Shown: positions 36,414-49,724, counted from the stretch's first letter. The stretch is 64,000 nt of DNA from Heterostelium album PN500 (GCF_000004825.1 NW_008805071.1:434001-498000), one strand, 5' to 3'. Made by a program: numbers and translations. Notes: generated from the sequence alone by a model not told the origin.

Positions 36414-39400
36414 TTACTTCTTCTTGTATGGAGCATAGGATGGGGATGTTGGTGAATATGATGGAGAGGTAGGACTGTACGATGGAGATGTTGGGGAGTA
36501 TGATGGGGAGGTTGGTGAATAGCTTGGTGATGTTGGTGAATAACTTGGTGAGGTTGGAGAGTATGATGGTGAGGTTGGCGAATAACTTGGCGATGTTGGT
36601 GAGTAACTTGGTGAGGTCGGTGAATAGCTTGGCGAGGTTGGTGAATAGCTTGGTGATGTTGGTGAGTAGCTTGGCGAAGTTGGCGAGTATGACGGTGAGG
36701 TTGGTGAATAACTTGGTGAGGTCGGTGAGTAACTTGGCGAAGTTGGCGAATAATATGGCGAGGTTGGCGAGTAGCTCGGTGAGGTTGGTGAGTATGATGG
36801 GGAAGTCGGTGAATAACTTGGAGATGTTGGCGAGTATGATGGTGAGGTTGGAGAGTATGATGGCGAAGTTGGTGAATAGCTCGGTGATGTTGGTGAATAC
36901 GATGGACTGTTTGCGTTGTAGTTTGGTGAAGCTGGGAAATAAGAGAATCCACCTGAAGATGAACCTCTAGCAGGAGAATAGGAAGGTGAGAAATCTCCAC
37001 GATATTGTTCGTTAAATGGTGAGAATGGTGCATCCAATGGGCTGAATGGATGATGATATGGAGTACTTCCACCATCGTGTGAAGGAGTTTGACTGCCTGG
37101 CTCGTTATAGTGTGACATCATGGTCGATGGCTCTGGCATGGCAATCGAGTGAGCATTCTTGATCATGTCTTGATTCAAATAGACTTCGAAACTACCGGTT
37201 CCAAGTGGTGGAAGCTGACCGAGAATGATGTTTTCAGTGACACCCTTTACGTCGTCAGTCTCTGAGAACATGGCGGCATCCATGAGAATTTCTACGGTCT
37301 CTTCGAAAGAACAACGCATCAATGGTCCAGACTCTACACGATTGATACCGTGTCTGGAGATGGCCATCAAATGACCACGATAGGTCATAACGTCAGCGAG
37401 AATTGCCAAATGACGATAGTTTACGTAGGAACCGTCGAAAGAAATGACTGCTCTCAACTCCTTCAACAATGCATTACGCACCGCCTCAATACCGAGTACC
37501 TGAATGATTTCAATGATATCGTTGGACACGGTTCTGCTGTGATCGACGTCTGGATGACTCATTACCTCGAGGAGATTGACACCGTCGGTATCGAGTACCC
37601 ATTCCTTCTTGCTAAAGTATGCACCGTTCTCGTTGACTCTGACTTGGTCATCGTGACGCATGAATACCTTCTTAATTCCACGAATACCACAGAGCACCAT
37701 CTCACTGAGCATCTTGGCTTCGATACGACGAAGGAAAGTATCGTCATCATCGTTACCGTCGGTCTTGGAGTCATTGTCCTCGATGGTACGAATACGAATG
37801 ATCAGTTTGTCTGCGTTATCATCACTGAAAATACAGTTGAGTCTACCGAAATCACGCTTGATACACTGGGTGATGTCGGACAGCGAGAGTTTCTTGTCAG
37901 TAACCATCTCACGGTCCAACTCGATACGTAACACCCATGGTGACAAGACATCATCGGCTTTGGTATCGTCGTCTGGCAAGAGTAAGTAACGACTGACAAA
38001 CTCCTCGTCCTCTTTGACCAATGTCTGTTGTGGATCTGGGTCATAGTAGATCTCTGTGGCGGCAGTAACCGTTGCCATCGTAGTGTATTCGAGCTGGCAT
38101 TGAACTGACTTGGCCTTTTCAGAGTCTTTGGCGGCATCCGGTTGCAAGTAGATAGTGAGTGATGGAGTTTTTACAGTTTTAGCGATATTGATAATTTCCT
38201 TGAGACGTGGTACACCAAGAGTTACGTTCTTTGAAGACACACCAGCATAATGGAAAGTGTTCAAAGTCATCTGTGTGGCGGGCTCACCAATGGATTGCGC
38301 AGCAAGTGCACCTACCATCTCACCTGGATTTACGATAGAGAGGAGGAACTTGCTCTCGACTTCACCGACCATCCAGTTGAAAGCCTTCTCGTTGAGTCTA
38401 AACTCTTCGAGTACACGCTTCGATGAGAGTGTCGATCTCAACAGGATACTAAAGAGTAGAGTAGCATTCTGATGAGTCTCGCTCCACGCTTGACTGTATA
38501 TGGTATCCTCTTCACTGGCATCAATCTGTGCAATAATCTTTAGACGTGAAATCAAACCTTCGATGCTGTTGACAACGTGTGCCGGATTGAGATCACTTAT
38601 AGTACGATGATCGATACCGAATTGCTTGTGAGCATTGATGATCATACGACGCAAGTTGACCGGGAGTGGCCATGAAGCTTCACCGGTTGGAATAATTTCA
38701 GTACGTAGCAGATTTCTGTCGAATTCGATACGCTTGAACTCACGGTCCAGTGTCTCACGAATGGTAGAATCGTTACGAATCTCCTCGATGATCAGTGGAT
38801 TGATCCAACCGTCACCATAGTCGGAACGGTCGATCTGATGCTTGTAGAGTTTGATGAAATCTTGATTGTCACGCTTGAGTGAATCAAACATTTGATTCTC
38901 AACGAAACAACTGTCAAGACCGTCCTCACCGTAGGCAAATTGGATGACATCACCGAGTGAATTTCTAACGGTGGCATCATACTTGACACTGACGTCCTCC
39001 ATAGCCTTGACGAGACGACGCTGGATATAACCGGTTTCCGAAGTCTTTACGGCAGTATCGATAAGACCTTCACGACCACCCATAGCGTGGAAGAAGAACT
39101 CTTGTGGTGTCAAACCACGAAGATATGAATTCTCTACGAAACCACGACTCTCGGGACCGTAATCGTCTTTGGTGAAATGTGGAAGTGTTCTGTTTTGGAA
39201 ACCGAATGGGACACGTTTACCTTCTACGTTCTGTTGACCTACACAGGCCATCATCTGTGAAATATTAATGAAAGAACCTTTGGAACCTGCGTTTACCATT
39301 GCCTTTACATTGTTGGATTCCTGGAGGGAACGTTGTGCGCTGGTACCGGCATCGTCTCTTGCTGTGTTGAGCACACGATTGACTTCCTTCTCGAAAGACT

Positions 39401-41733
39401 CTAGCATAGAACGACCGGGCTGACATTCAAACTGGTTGCTCTGTGCCTTGATGATGAGCTCCTTTACCTGTGTTTTGGCGTTGGCGATGGCACTTGTTAC
39501 CTTGCTCATGGTAGCAGCATCGGCAATAGTATCACCAATACCTACGGTGAAACCGTGGTTAATCAACCAATGGTTGACCACTGTCTGTGTCTGATCGATG
39601 AAGAGACGACACGAATCGTGACCGTGCTCATTCATAACTACGTGAATAATCGATCCGTTGGCCGCACCAAGAGATCTCTTACAGAGGATACCGGTGAGAA
39701 GTTCTCCCTGGTCAATGATGACGACAGTGTCTGCAGCCATCTCTGATTTCTCCTTTTCTTTGTCGCTGTGAGTCGAACCGAAACGCTGAAGATTGATGTT
39801 TGGAATGATCAACGAGAACAGTTGCTTACCGGTCCAGAGCTTCTTTGGCTTCCAGATGGCGGGTGGTGGGATTTTACCGTCCCACGATGGCAACCACATG
39901 AGAATGTTCATCATTAGATCTCTCTCAACGAAGGTGTCTCTCTTGGTGAACTTCATGCTACCGAGCAATGTGTCCTGTACGATACCCATGACTGGACGAT
40001 TCGATTGTGGTGAAACGATCTGACGTGGTACCATCATAATCTCTATGATTTCAGCTCTTGTCTCAAGCGATTGAGGTACGTGAAGATTCATTTCGTCACC
40101 GTCGAAATCTGCATTGTATGGCGATGTTACAGAGAGATTGAGACGGAAAGTAGAATAAGGCATGACCTTGATTCTGTGACCCATCATAGACATTTTGTGA
40201 AGTGATGGCTGACGATTGAAAATGACGACATCACCGTCTTGAATATGACGCTCTACCTTGTAACCACACTCCAAATGAGTATCGGTAATCTTCTTTACAA
40301 AACGAAGATCGAAACGAGTTCCGTCTTCACGAATAATATATTTGGCACCGGGATGCTCGTTTGGACCGTTACGAATTAACTCTCTCATACGGTCGATATT
40401 GAATGGTGTCACCGTTTCTGGGTAGGTCAAATTGAGTGCGATCGAACGTGGCACACCGACTTGATCAATAGAAAGATTGGGATCGGCAGTAATGACTGTT
40501 CTTGCTGAGAAGTCAACACGCTTACCCATCAGATTTCCTCTGATACGACCTTCCTTTCCCTTTAAACGCTGACGGATCGACTTGAGTGGTCTACCGGAAC
40601 GTTGTTGAGCCTGAGGCAAACCTGGAATCTCATTGTCGACGTAGGTGGCAACGTGGAACTGCAGGAATTGAGTTGCCTCTGTGATGATGTGTGCTGGTGC
40701 ACCGTTCTTCTCTTGCTTTCTGAGCTCACGATTCGCCTTGACAATATCGGCCAACTTGTGAGTCAAATCGTCCTCACCTCTCGAGGCAGTATCCATCATA
40801 ATCGATGGACGCACTGGTGGTGGTGGGACCGGCAACACGGTGATCACCATCCAATCGGGACGTGCCCACTCGGGATTCAAACCCATAGCACGAGCATCGT
40901 CATCACGGATTCTCTTTAATATACTGTGAACTCTTTCTGCTGACAACACCGACTTCTTCTCGACAGTGTCGTCCTGTACATCTTTAAATTCGACTACAAA
41001 CTTTAATTCCTCCTTTGTGATCTTTGGCAGCACATTACCGCAACCATCTGCCTTTGGCTTTCTATCCAACTCTTCGTCTGTCTTTGAGAGATCATCTACC
41101 TGATCCTCCTGGTTGCCCTTGGCAACTGCACATACTTTTTTATTCTTACAAATATCGACAACTGCATTCAATCTTCTTTTTGGGTTTTTAATTTTCAATG
41201 CCTGTCTAAAGTGTATATCATCCTATAAATAATACCATTGTTAGTTATAAAATGAATGAATGAATCGATGATGAACTAGATTTTTGATATTTACAGTATC
41301 TACTAATAGTTTGGAACAATGGTAACAAACGCATTTTAGGATCTTTAGTACTGTATTGATAAATCCAATGTGAAATACTGGTTTGGCAAGCTCGATATGA
41401 CCGAAATGTCCGGGACATTCAGCCATCGTTCCAGAGCAGGTTGCACACTTTTGTGTTTTATCGATGGTACCCATGTGTGGATCAACTAAACCTCCAATTT
41501 TTGGTTTTCCATTTTCATAGGTTTCTGGGTGTTCAACCAATGCCACAGACATATCTCTCTATATAATGATAAGATCATCATCAACAACATCAATAACAAT
41601 GAACTTCAAATTGCTAATCATTGTGTCAATCTCTCTATTTTTAAATACTTACAATATCTTCAGGACTCAGAATACCGAATTGTACTCTCTTTACCTTTCT
41701 CACTTCAGCAGTAGAATGTTGTACCGAAGCCAT
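36414..41733 (-). CDS. rpb1: RNA polymerase II largest subunit (RPB1)
   Basis: Catalytic subunit of nuclear mRNA polymerase. Exons 41653-41733, 41295-41558 and 36414-41222 give 1717 residues. The N-terminus [16 protein letters not shown] is followed by the zinc-binding clamp [17 protein letters not shown]. The metal-A loop is [15 protein letters not shown]. The bridge-helix and trigger-loop region includes GAGTSAQRS-like sequence ([12 protein letters not shown]) and [15 protein letters not shown]. The end is the heptad tail at 36436-36900, followed by YAPYKKK. Both introns fall in the first 120 residues. The transcript has an unusually long A/T-rich upstream space. Identity is certain. Confidence 0.98.
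36436..36900 (-). repeat. RPB1 C-terminal heptad array
   Basis: About 22 tandem copies of YSPTSPS encoded by 21-bp units with varied codons. Nearly all heptads are canonical; one reads YSPTSPY. The array is followed by SYAPYKKK. Degenerate heptad-like sequence ([20 protein letters not shown]) precedes it. Confidence 0.95.
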
Positions 41734-43910
41734 GACTTTATTTATTTATATAAAATATTTAAAAAACAATATTTGATGAAAAGTGTGTAGTGTGTGTGTG
41801 ATAGTGGGTGTGTAAACTATTATATTTGAAGAAATATATATAGATGTAAATCGGAAAAGATATATTATATTAAAAACAAAAAGATAACAATTGTTTTTAA
41901 TTTTCTTTTTTTAAAAGTTTTTTTTTTTTATTTTTAGTTTTTAGTTTTCTTTCTTTTTTGTTTTTCTTTTTTTAGATTTAAAAAAAAAGTTTGAAGTTGA
42001 AGGTGAAGGTGAAGTGTGATGTGTGATGTGATGTGTGATTAACTATATGATGAAATATAAAACAAAATATATTGATCTTCCTAGTTCTACTAGTTTATGA
42101 TTAACCTATGATATTAAAGATAAACTGGTTTTTGATACAATGGAGTTGAAAAGATATAATGTTACTAATAATAACAAAACTAATTATTAAAATTGAAATG
42201 GTGAATATATATAATTATTATGACAAATATAAATAAAAAAAACAATCCTTTTATAAATATGATTGATTTGTTGTTGTTGTTTGGTGATTTTGTTGTATTT
42301 AAAGTCGGACGTTGTTGTTTGGTGAAGTTATTAATGTTATCCTATGATTGATCAAACACCTATAATCAAGTAAAGTAAAGTAAAGTATTAGTACAATTTA
42401 TGTTCTTCCTTCCTCTGACCAACTATTTTAAAACAGCATAGATAATAGATAGAAAGAAGGAAGAATAGAGAATCAACTGCTGCTGTGAATAAATAATGAA
42501 ACGCAAAAATAAAGAAAGAATTCACATTTTAATATTTTTTTTCTATTTTTTTTTTTTTTTCAAAAAAATATTTATATATTTTTTTAGTATTTCTTTATTT
42601 AATATTTATTTTTAACTTATTATAATATCTTTGTTTAGAATGTAATATTGATACATTTAATCTAGATTATTTGTTTGTTTATTTATTAAATTATTAATTA
42701 TTTAATTATCTTTTGTGGGGTTTTTTGTTGTGAATTTTTTTTTATTTTATTTTTTTTGTTTTTTTCAAAAAAAAAATGTGTTGTTATTATTATTTGTTGG
42801 TTGAATAAATATTTTATGTGGTTTGGTGTTTTGACGTGCAAAAAAAAAATAAACAAAAGTTAGAAATAGAGTAAGTAATATAGCAATATAGTAATATAGT
42901 ATTATAGTTTTGTAGTAAAAAAAAATAGTAGAAGTTGTATTGATCTTTAAAGAATGTAATTGTAATGTCGTCTTTTTGATCGATTATATTATTTATCTTT
43001 TGTACTACAAAACTTATATTATTATCTAATTGCTACTCCTCACAAACAATAGATTTTAATGTTTGTTTAATTGTTGCAACAAACAAACAAACACTAGTAT
43101 TAAATTACACAAAATCAAACACAAAACTAAACTAAATTAAACAAAAACAATATACAAATATATAAATAATAATAGTAGTATAGTTTATTTTTTTAAAAAC
43201 TATTTTTCTCTTTGTTTGTTTGTCTCATTATTAAAGATTAATTTATATTATTTTATTAATTAATAGAATAATATATATTTTATTATTTATAGTTGGCTGT
43301 CTTTTAATCCACTCACCTGAACACAACCACAACAAATGAAAAAAATTCATCCTCACAATACCTTTTTGACGTTGTTGTTTTTCAAAATGGAGAAAAAAAA
43401 ATTAAAAAAAAATAATGAAAAAAATAATTAAATAAATTAAAATTACCCGCACTTTTGTGATATTGGTGAATTGATTTTCAAAAAAAAAAACAAAAAAATT
43501 AATTTTTTTTTAAATTTTATTTTAATTTCCAAAACAATTGTTATTAATTGATTAAATTCGCAGTCATTCGATTCTTTTCCTCTTCATACAACAAACAGAT
43601 AAACTGAGTTGTAATAAGGAAAGACCTTTTATTTTATTATAATTAATAGTTTATTATTATTAAATTAATAATATTATATTTTTTTTGTATTTTTTTTTTT
43701 TATTTATTATTAAACTTTTATTTTTTTTACTTTTATATTCTACTTTAATAATAGATTTATAAATTATACAACATATTTTTATCTTGAGTTGTTAACAAAC
43801 TCGGCTTTCACTGCTTAATAAAATGAGTAATTGACATGAAACGACCGTTACTAAATAAAATTTTTTAAATCGATTTTTTGCATATCATTTTTTTAAATCA
43901 TATCGTAAAA
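41734..43910. other. 2.2-kb gene-poor upstream region of RPB1
   Basis: A/T-only DNA with long A and T runs and scattered GTGTG patches close to RPB1 (41780-41815 and 41998-42040). It separates two divergently transcribed genes, RPB1 (-) and the small membrane protein (+). I see no further gene. Its length is unusual for the window. Confidence 0.5.
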
Positions 43911-44210
43911 ATGAATACACCTTCTTCTGTTGTATGGGGTTTGTAAGTAAAGATATGACTAATCTTACGAATAACACTAGAATACAAGTTAACTAATTAA
44001 TATTAATCGAATAGTGTTGCCTTAACATGCGCTGGAATGGGTGCTTTGTACGTATCTCGTAAAGAGTACATGACTGATAAAACTAAACGTTTGGAGGAAG
44101 CAAGACGAACTCAAGAGGGATTCGATGTCGCAAAGAAAGAGAGAGTTGTACAATCAGATGGTTACGCATTATTTGACGAAACAAAATCAGATCTAAATAA
44201 GAAGCGATAA
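43911..44210 (+). CDS. Small single-pass membrane protein, 75 residues
   Basis: Exons 43911-43942 and 44015-44210 join in phase 2 and give MNTPSSVVWGFVALTCAGMG, then ALYVSRKEYMTDKTKRLEEA and a charged helix ending DLNKKR. The one hydrophobic stretch (residues 8-23) is followed by a basic, helical tail. This arrangement is common in small mitochondrial inner-membrane and assembly proteins. No family is recognised with confidence. The codon composition of exon 2 is far less A/T-biased than the surroundings, which supports a real gene. Confidence 0.7.
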
Positions 44211-44512
44211 ATATACAACCTATATATATATATAAGTAACTCATAAAGATTACATGAAAGTGATTTAAATATAAATATAAATATATCTCAATGATAGTCA
44301 TATTATCTATTAAGATATATAAAGTTTCATTCTTTGTTGGTAATACATACTCAATGTAAATAAATAAACATATAAACATAACAAGATAAAGTTATTATTT
44401 TTTTTTTAAAAAAAATGAAATATATATAAATATAGTCTTGTATTTCTTTAATTAGTTAGTTAAAAGTTTTGTTATTATTATTATTTATTATTTATTTAAT
44501 GTTATATTATGT
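44211..44512. other. Short intergenic space
   Basis: 302 bp between the convergent stops of the small membrane protein and the Pth-like gene, with TA runs and a T10 run near 44400. A 98-codon minus-strand frame starting at 44379 runs over the preceding gene and is only a shadow. Confidence 0.5.
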
Positions 44513-45376
44513 TTATTTAGCTAGATCGATGTTCTTTGTATCGATACGAGGTGATTTCCATTGACCACTATATACAAGATTTTCAGGGTTGGCAGATTCT
44601 GATTCGGTGATTGCTTGTTTCATCTCGAGTACTGCGGTGAGTACTTCGTTAGCGGCGTACGGTACGACTACACGATCGACCAACTCTAATTGTACATCTG
44701 GGAAACGATTCAAGAGGAACGGTGTTTGGAGATCACCATAGACCGATCCCATCGAGTAGATTGTGTGTTCAAAGGTGACGTCGTTCAATGGATGGTTGAT
44801 TCCCATCGAGACACGATAGTAGTGTTCCGTTTGGAAGACGTTGGTGAGACCTGCCAAACCTGGGTTGTGCTTAGTACGACCACCGTGGGTACGCTCGACC
44901 ACACCCAACTTGAAGAGATGCTCGTAGTGAATCGCCAAGAAGTTGTCAGCCTTGATGTTTGGCATCAAACGAATCAATCTGCTGAGAACCTCGTGATTAT
45001 CTTTAACTAAATAGGTGTCTGGTTTCACCAACAACAAATGATTCTCTGGTGAATATGTAATCTTTGTGCTGCAATCTTGGAAATCGATCCAATCCATCTT
45101 TAAGTTTTTAGCCAAATAATCTACTGTTCTTGCACCAACACTGTTACGACTTGAAATTGTACCATAGTTACCAACACCAAATACCTAAACGTAGTGAGGA
45201 ATCATCATTATATTATATTATTATAATATCTATATATTAATATCATTCTTCATTCATTCTATATATTGTGTATAATCTAACTCTAATTCTGTTCTAATAA
45301 AACATACAACTATTGGGTTTGGTTTAGATTTAACATTGTTGAATACATTGACCAATTGTTTAGTGAATCTAATCAT
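44513..45376 (-). CDS. Peptidyl-tRNA hydrolase-like protein lacking catalytic residues
   Basis: Exons 45308-45376 and 44513-45184 give 246 residues with a basic amphipathic start (MIRFTKQLVNVFNNVKSK) that suggests mitochondria. The fold follows bacterial Pth: IVVFGVGNYGTISSRNSVGA against the Pth GNPG...TRHN region, LLLVKPDTYL, FLAIHYEHLFKLG, KHNPGLAGLTN and YRVSMGINHP. The catalytic His of TRHN is Asn here. The Asp of HDELD is Tyr, and the Asn of the FMN motif is missing. The His-Asn of the GGHN loop is kept. It is therefore probably a non-hydrolytic member that may still bind tRNA or ribosomes. The remote match is by eye. Confidence 0.7.
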
Positions 45377-45596
45377 TTTTATATTTATATTTATGTTATG
45401 TAAAGTATAATATAGAAATTGATAGTAATATGATCTGATTGATCAAAAAGTTGTGAAACCGAATCACACCAAATCAGAAGTAATTTTTTTCAAAAAAATT
45501 TTTTTACCTTTTTTTTTTTTTTTTTTTAAAGTGATTGATTAAATTAAAGAGTGTTCAATGTAATTAATTGATTGTCATTTTATATATACATTCAAA

Positions 45597-46381
45597 ATGA
45601 GTTTTAATCAAAGTGGAAATAATGTAACTAATCAAATACTACCTCAACAACAACAACCACCTCAATCACAGCAGCAGCAGCAACCACAGCAACAACCTAC
45701 TACAGGTCAGCAACAACTGCAGCAATCACAACAAGGTTCGACAGTATACACAAAGATACTAGATATCAAACCTTATGCAAAGAATATAAATACTATTTTT
45801 ATTGTTTTAGAGAAAAGTAAGTAACTCTGCAAAACTACAAAAAAAATGAATGTTATTGTTAACTAATTATTATAATATCAAATTACATATTATTGTAGTG
45901 CCACCTATAAAAAAGAAAGATTTACTTTTATATCAGGTATTGGTTGCTGATGGCTCTGCTAGCATCAATATGACATTGTTTGATGTCTATGGTGAACAGG
46001 TTCAACCCGGTGATATTCTGAGATTACGAGGTGGATATGCATCGATTTTTCATGAATCATTATTTTTATATGTTGGAAAGAGTGGAGTTATTGAAAGAAT
46101 CGGAGAGTATGTAACATTAATAATAATAATAGCGATAAATTATCATTTATTAATGAATTATTGATATTACAATTAGATTTACATTTACTTTTGTTGAAAA
46201 TCCAAATTTGAGTGCGAATCCAATCGCTAAAGATGACCCCAACATTAAAAATGTGCTCTCAAAACAAGGACAAATACCAACGATGCCAGGAAAGATGAAA
46301 CCAATGGCCAATCAACAGCAACAACAACAACAACAGCCATCGAACAACCCAACACCTCCACACCAACCAAAGCAAATGTAA
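45597..46381 (+). CDS. SOSS-B/NABP-like single-stranded-DNA-binding protein
   Basis: Exons 45597-45816, 45899-46106 and 46177-46381 give 210 residues. After a Gln/Pro-rich N-terminus, an OB fold runs from about residue 50: [37 protein letters not shown] and [20 protein letters not shown], matching the order and key residues of human SOSS-B1. The C-terminus is Gln/Pro-rich. SOSS-B proteins coat ssDNA at breaks and, with Integrator subunits, take part in ATM signalling. Nuclear location and the partners here are inferred. Confidence 0.85.
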
Positions 46382-47047
46382 ATTTAGCAATCTTCTTTCT
46401 TACCTGACCAACCAGTTGACAACATTTTTACAAAACAACGATCGACCGAATTTTCATCCCAACAGCACCAAGTTATCTATCTTAATATTTTAATGATGTA
46501 CAGCTAAATGGATACCTTTTTTTGTTATATTTTATTAAAGATTGTTATTAAACCATGCGATAGGCGATTAATATAGTAATTAAAAAAATAAATAAGAAAA
46601 AAAAAAAAAAAAAACTAAACAGTGTTACACCAGTGTAATTGTTGCTGTATTAGTTTTTTTTTTGATGTATAGTCAAAAACTGGTTCTTTAGTTTTCTTAT
46701 TTTATTTGTAATAATGGTGATTGAAATATTAAAGTGAGGATGATTAAAAATGAATGTACAATATTAACATCGTTTGGCGTTTTAATGTTGAATTTGAGGA
46801 AGATAAACGATGGGGAGAGATAAATGGTAAATGAAAATGGATGGATTGTATGGAAGTTTTAATTATATAGTTATTTATATGATTTGTTACTTTGGATTTC
46901 TAAAATATTTGTAATGTGTACAATTTTGAATTAGATCATCATCATAATAATTAATATATCAATTAAATAAATGTGATTATAAATATAAATAAATATAAAT
47001 AGAAATATATATAGATAAATAATAGTTTTGTTTTTTTTTTTTAACAT
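46382..47047. other. Intergenic between convergent genes
   Basis: 666 bp of A/T-rich DNA with A and T runs, including the likely 3' untranslated regions of the SOSS-B-like and 488-residue genes. I see no gene or structured repeat. Confidence 0.5.
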
Positions 47048-48918
47048 TTACATTCCAATTGAATCGTTAACCAGGTTGGATACTTTAGATACCATTCCGA
47101 ATACAGTTTCACCTACAATACCTATTTTTAAGTTTTGTTATATTTGTTATTTGTTGGTTGTTAGTTGTTTTACAATTTTAATATTATTGTTTTAAAAAGT
47201 ATTTATACCTGTTCCGGTTGGTGATCGTCCAACAGTTTGACCTATATTTCCACTTGTGAGGGTATCATAGAATTTACCACCAAGCTGGAAGTTCTCTGCT
47301 GAAATCGGTAGATAGACCACTATCATTGATTCCTTAACTATCTTTGGTTCGGCTAGTTCCAATTTGAAATTGGTTATTTTATGTTTCTTTTGTATATATT
47401 CTTGACATCTTCTTCTCTCTGTTTTCTCAATGAATGAAAGTATCTTCTAGAATATTATTATAAAAAGTATGTATTGTTATTTGCTATATTAGTATTCAGT
47501 AAGGATATATAAATGATAGTTTCTTACATCTTCCCAAATGTCATTTCTCGAAATATCTATTGCAAGCATTTTCTCTGTGAGTTTGCCTGAGCATTTTTCT
47601 AAATCGTCTTTGGCCGGCAAAAAATAAGGTGTTCTGTGTGAAAAGCAGTTATCTTTAAAATAGTATGGTTGGTTAGTTTTCGTTGGATATATATATATAT
47701 TATATTTCTTAGATAGTATTACAAAACTTACCAAATATTAATTTCTCCACTAAATTTATGTCAACAGAACTTGATGCACAAGCTATGATCTCATCGTAGA
47801 CCTGTGTGTTTGTCTCTGATATAGTTTGTACACCCTGTTCCGGTACCACATAAGATGCACTGAAACTTATGGTTGCGCTCACAGTGAAAACATATACTGG
47901 ATAATAAAATCTATTTTGCGGTGACCATCTGTTACAATAAATGTTAATTTAAATAAAAAAAAGAATTAATAATATTAACAAAACATGAGAAGAAAGAAAG
48001 AATGTTTAAACTTACATTATATCTTTCTTATTTGATGGTAAGAACCATTGTTTATCTAACCAATTTCTAACTTCATTACTACACATCTCAGGTGCCTGAT
48101 AAAATGGTATACAATATTGTTTTCCACCTATTTCCAACTATTTAAGTTTAAAAATAAAACGTTAGGAAAGAAACATTTGGATAGTTTATATTAAAAAGAA
48201 TAGTTACATCATTTAATGATAATTCGACAAAATCATCATCGTCTACAAAAGAAGATGAAGAAGAAGAAGATTTTTTAGATGATGATGACTTTTTCTTGGT
48301 TGGTGGCGTTGGATCTTGAGAGCTGCTATCACTAAAGTCGTCATCGAATTTATAGGTACCCTTTTCATTGTTGTACTCCTCATCAAACGTTGAGAAATCT
48401 AAATCTTTAAATACCGTCATCTTATGGTTAGTCGATGATGGTTTTTGTGCATGTTGTTGTTGTGGATTTGGTGAAATATTTGATTTACGTTGTTCTTTTG
48501 ATTCATTTGTTAAATTGGTTTGTTGGTATTGCTTTACAGGTAATAATTGTGATTTATTATTATTTGATGAAGGTGGTGGTTGTTGTTGTTGTTTTAATAA
48601 TTGTTCAGATTGCTTTGAATATACATGTGATTTAGAAGATGAAGAGGAAGGTGCTGGTTGTTGCTGTTGTTGTTGTCTTGAGATTGGTGTTGGTTTTCTT
48701 AAGAAACCTTCATCTATATCACCAAAAACATCCAATGTTTCTTTAGATCTAGGTTTCTTTGGTGATGACATAGATTGCTGTTGCTGTTGTTGATGTTGTT
48801 GATTATTTGATCTAACTATATTCTGTTGTTGTTCTTGCAATCGATGTCCAGATTGCAAACCATTCGGATTCATCAACAGATCTATTCTCTTTGAATCTAC
48901 TTTTACAGGATTACTCAT
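47048..48918 (-). CDS. Uncharacterised 488-residue protein
   Basis: Six exons, 48208-48918, 48016-48137, 47732-47928, 47528-47652, 47209-47446 and 47048-47121, all close in frame. The N-terminal 237 residues are Gln/Ser/Asn/Lys low complexity with an acidic patch (FVDDDDFVEL). The remaining half is ordinary globular sequence with YPVYVFTVSATISFSASYV, EIIACASSSVDINLVEKLI and RRRCQEYIQKKHKITNFKLE. It ends in a small-residue helix (GETVFGMVSKVSNLVNDSIG). I do not recognise a domain and propose no function. The multi-exon reconstruction with no frame error is good evidence that the gene is real. Confidence 0.75.
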
Positions 48919-49660
48919 TTTCTTTCCTTTTTCTACATTAAATATACACCAATAATAATAATATACAATCTTAAAATTCTAGCTAACTAACTACAAATAT
49001 ATATATATTTTGAATCTAATCTAATCTTTTTTTAATAAGTAATTATTAATTTATTCTATTTTTATTTATATTTATATTTTAATAATATTATATTGTAGAT
49101 ATAAAAAAAAAGAATAAAAATAGTTTGGTTTGATATTTTTAAAATTATTATAAATAATAATTAAAAATAATTAAGATTTACAATGTACACTTGAAGTATT
49201 GATATGTGTATTTATACTTTATTTGTATGATTTGAAAGCAAAAATGTTTAAATTGAAAGCAGCTGCTCTGTCTGTGTTGTATGTCAGTTTGTTGGTTCAC
49301 ACACTCCTCTTTCAAAACCAAACAAAAAAAGAAATAATAAAAATGTGAAGAATATAAAATCAAATTCAATTTATCCCCACACAATATATTTGAATTGATT
49401 TTATTTTTATAAAAAATTGAGAAATCTGCAAAGAAGGTTTTTTTTGTTTTTAACTAAATAGTTTTTTTTTTTTATTCACAAAGAAACCTTTTATTTTTTG
49501 AGTTTTTTAAAAACTATTTATTTGATTTATTTTAGTGTTCTTTTTATATTTTTTGTTTGTGTTGTTTTATATTATCAAAAATAAAAGCGCCATAGACTTG
49601 ACCTACTATTTATTAGATAGGATAGAGGGCCTTTTTAATTTTTATTATTTTGGAACAGGG
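48919..49660. other. Intergenic, A/T-rich
   Basis: Upstream side of the 488-residue gene. It has TA and TTTAT runs. A 68-codon minus-strand frame at 49178-49384 is biased to Phe/Tyr/Gln and is not supported. Confidence 0.45.
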
Positions 49661-49668
49661 GCGTCACA

Positions 49669-49724
49669 AAGTGCTTGACACTTAAGCCTCCGGCTGCTGA
49701 GACTAGCACTTCGGTGTATTGTCT
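49669..49724 (+). ncRNA. Candidate structured RNA: three adjacent hairpins
   Basis: In an A/T-rich setting this patch is near 50% G+C and folds into three successive hairpins on the plus strand. These are AAGTG-CTTGA-CACTT (49669-49683), AGCC-TCC-GGCT (49685-49695) and AGAC(TA)GCAC-TTCG-GTGT(ATT)GTCT (49700-49724). The last carries a classic cUUCGg tetraloop. G+C-rich islands in dictyostelid intergenic DNA often mark RNA genes. No known RNA family was recognised and the ends are unknown; the surrounding 49600-49820 may belong to it. Confidence 0.35.

Noticed and set aside
36365-37075. Long minus and plus frames rich in His/Gln or Met/Leu/Ser opposite the RPB1 tail
   Set aside because: They are other-frame readings of the 21-bp heptad repeat, which leaves all frames open.
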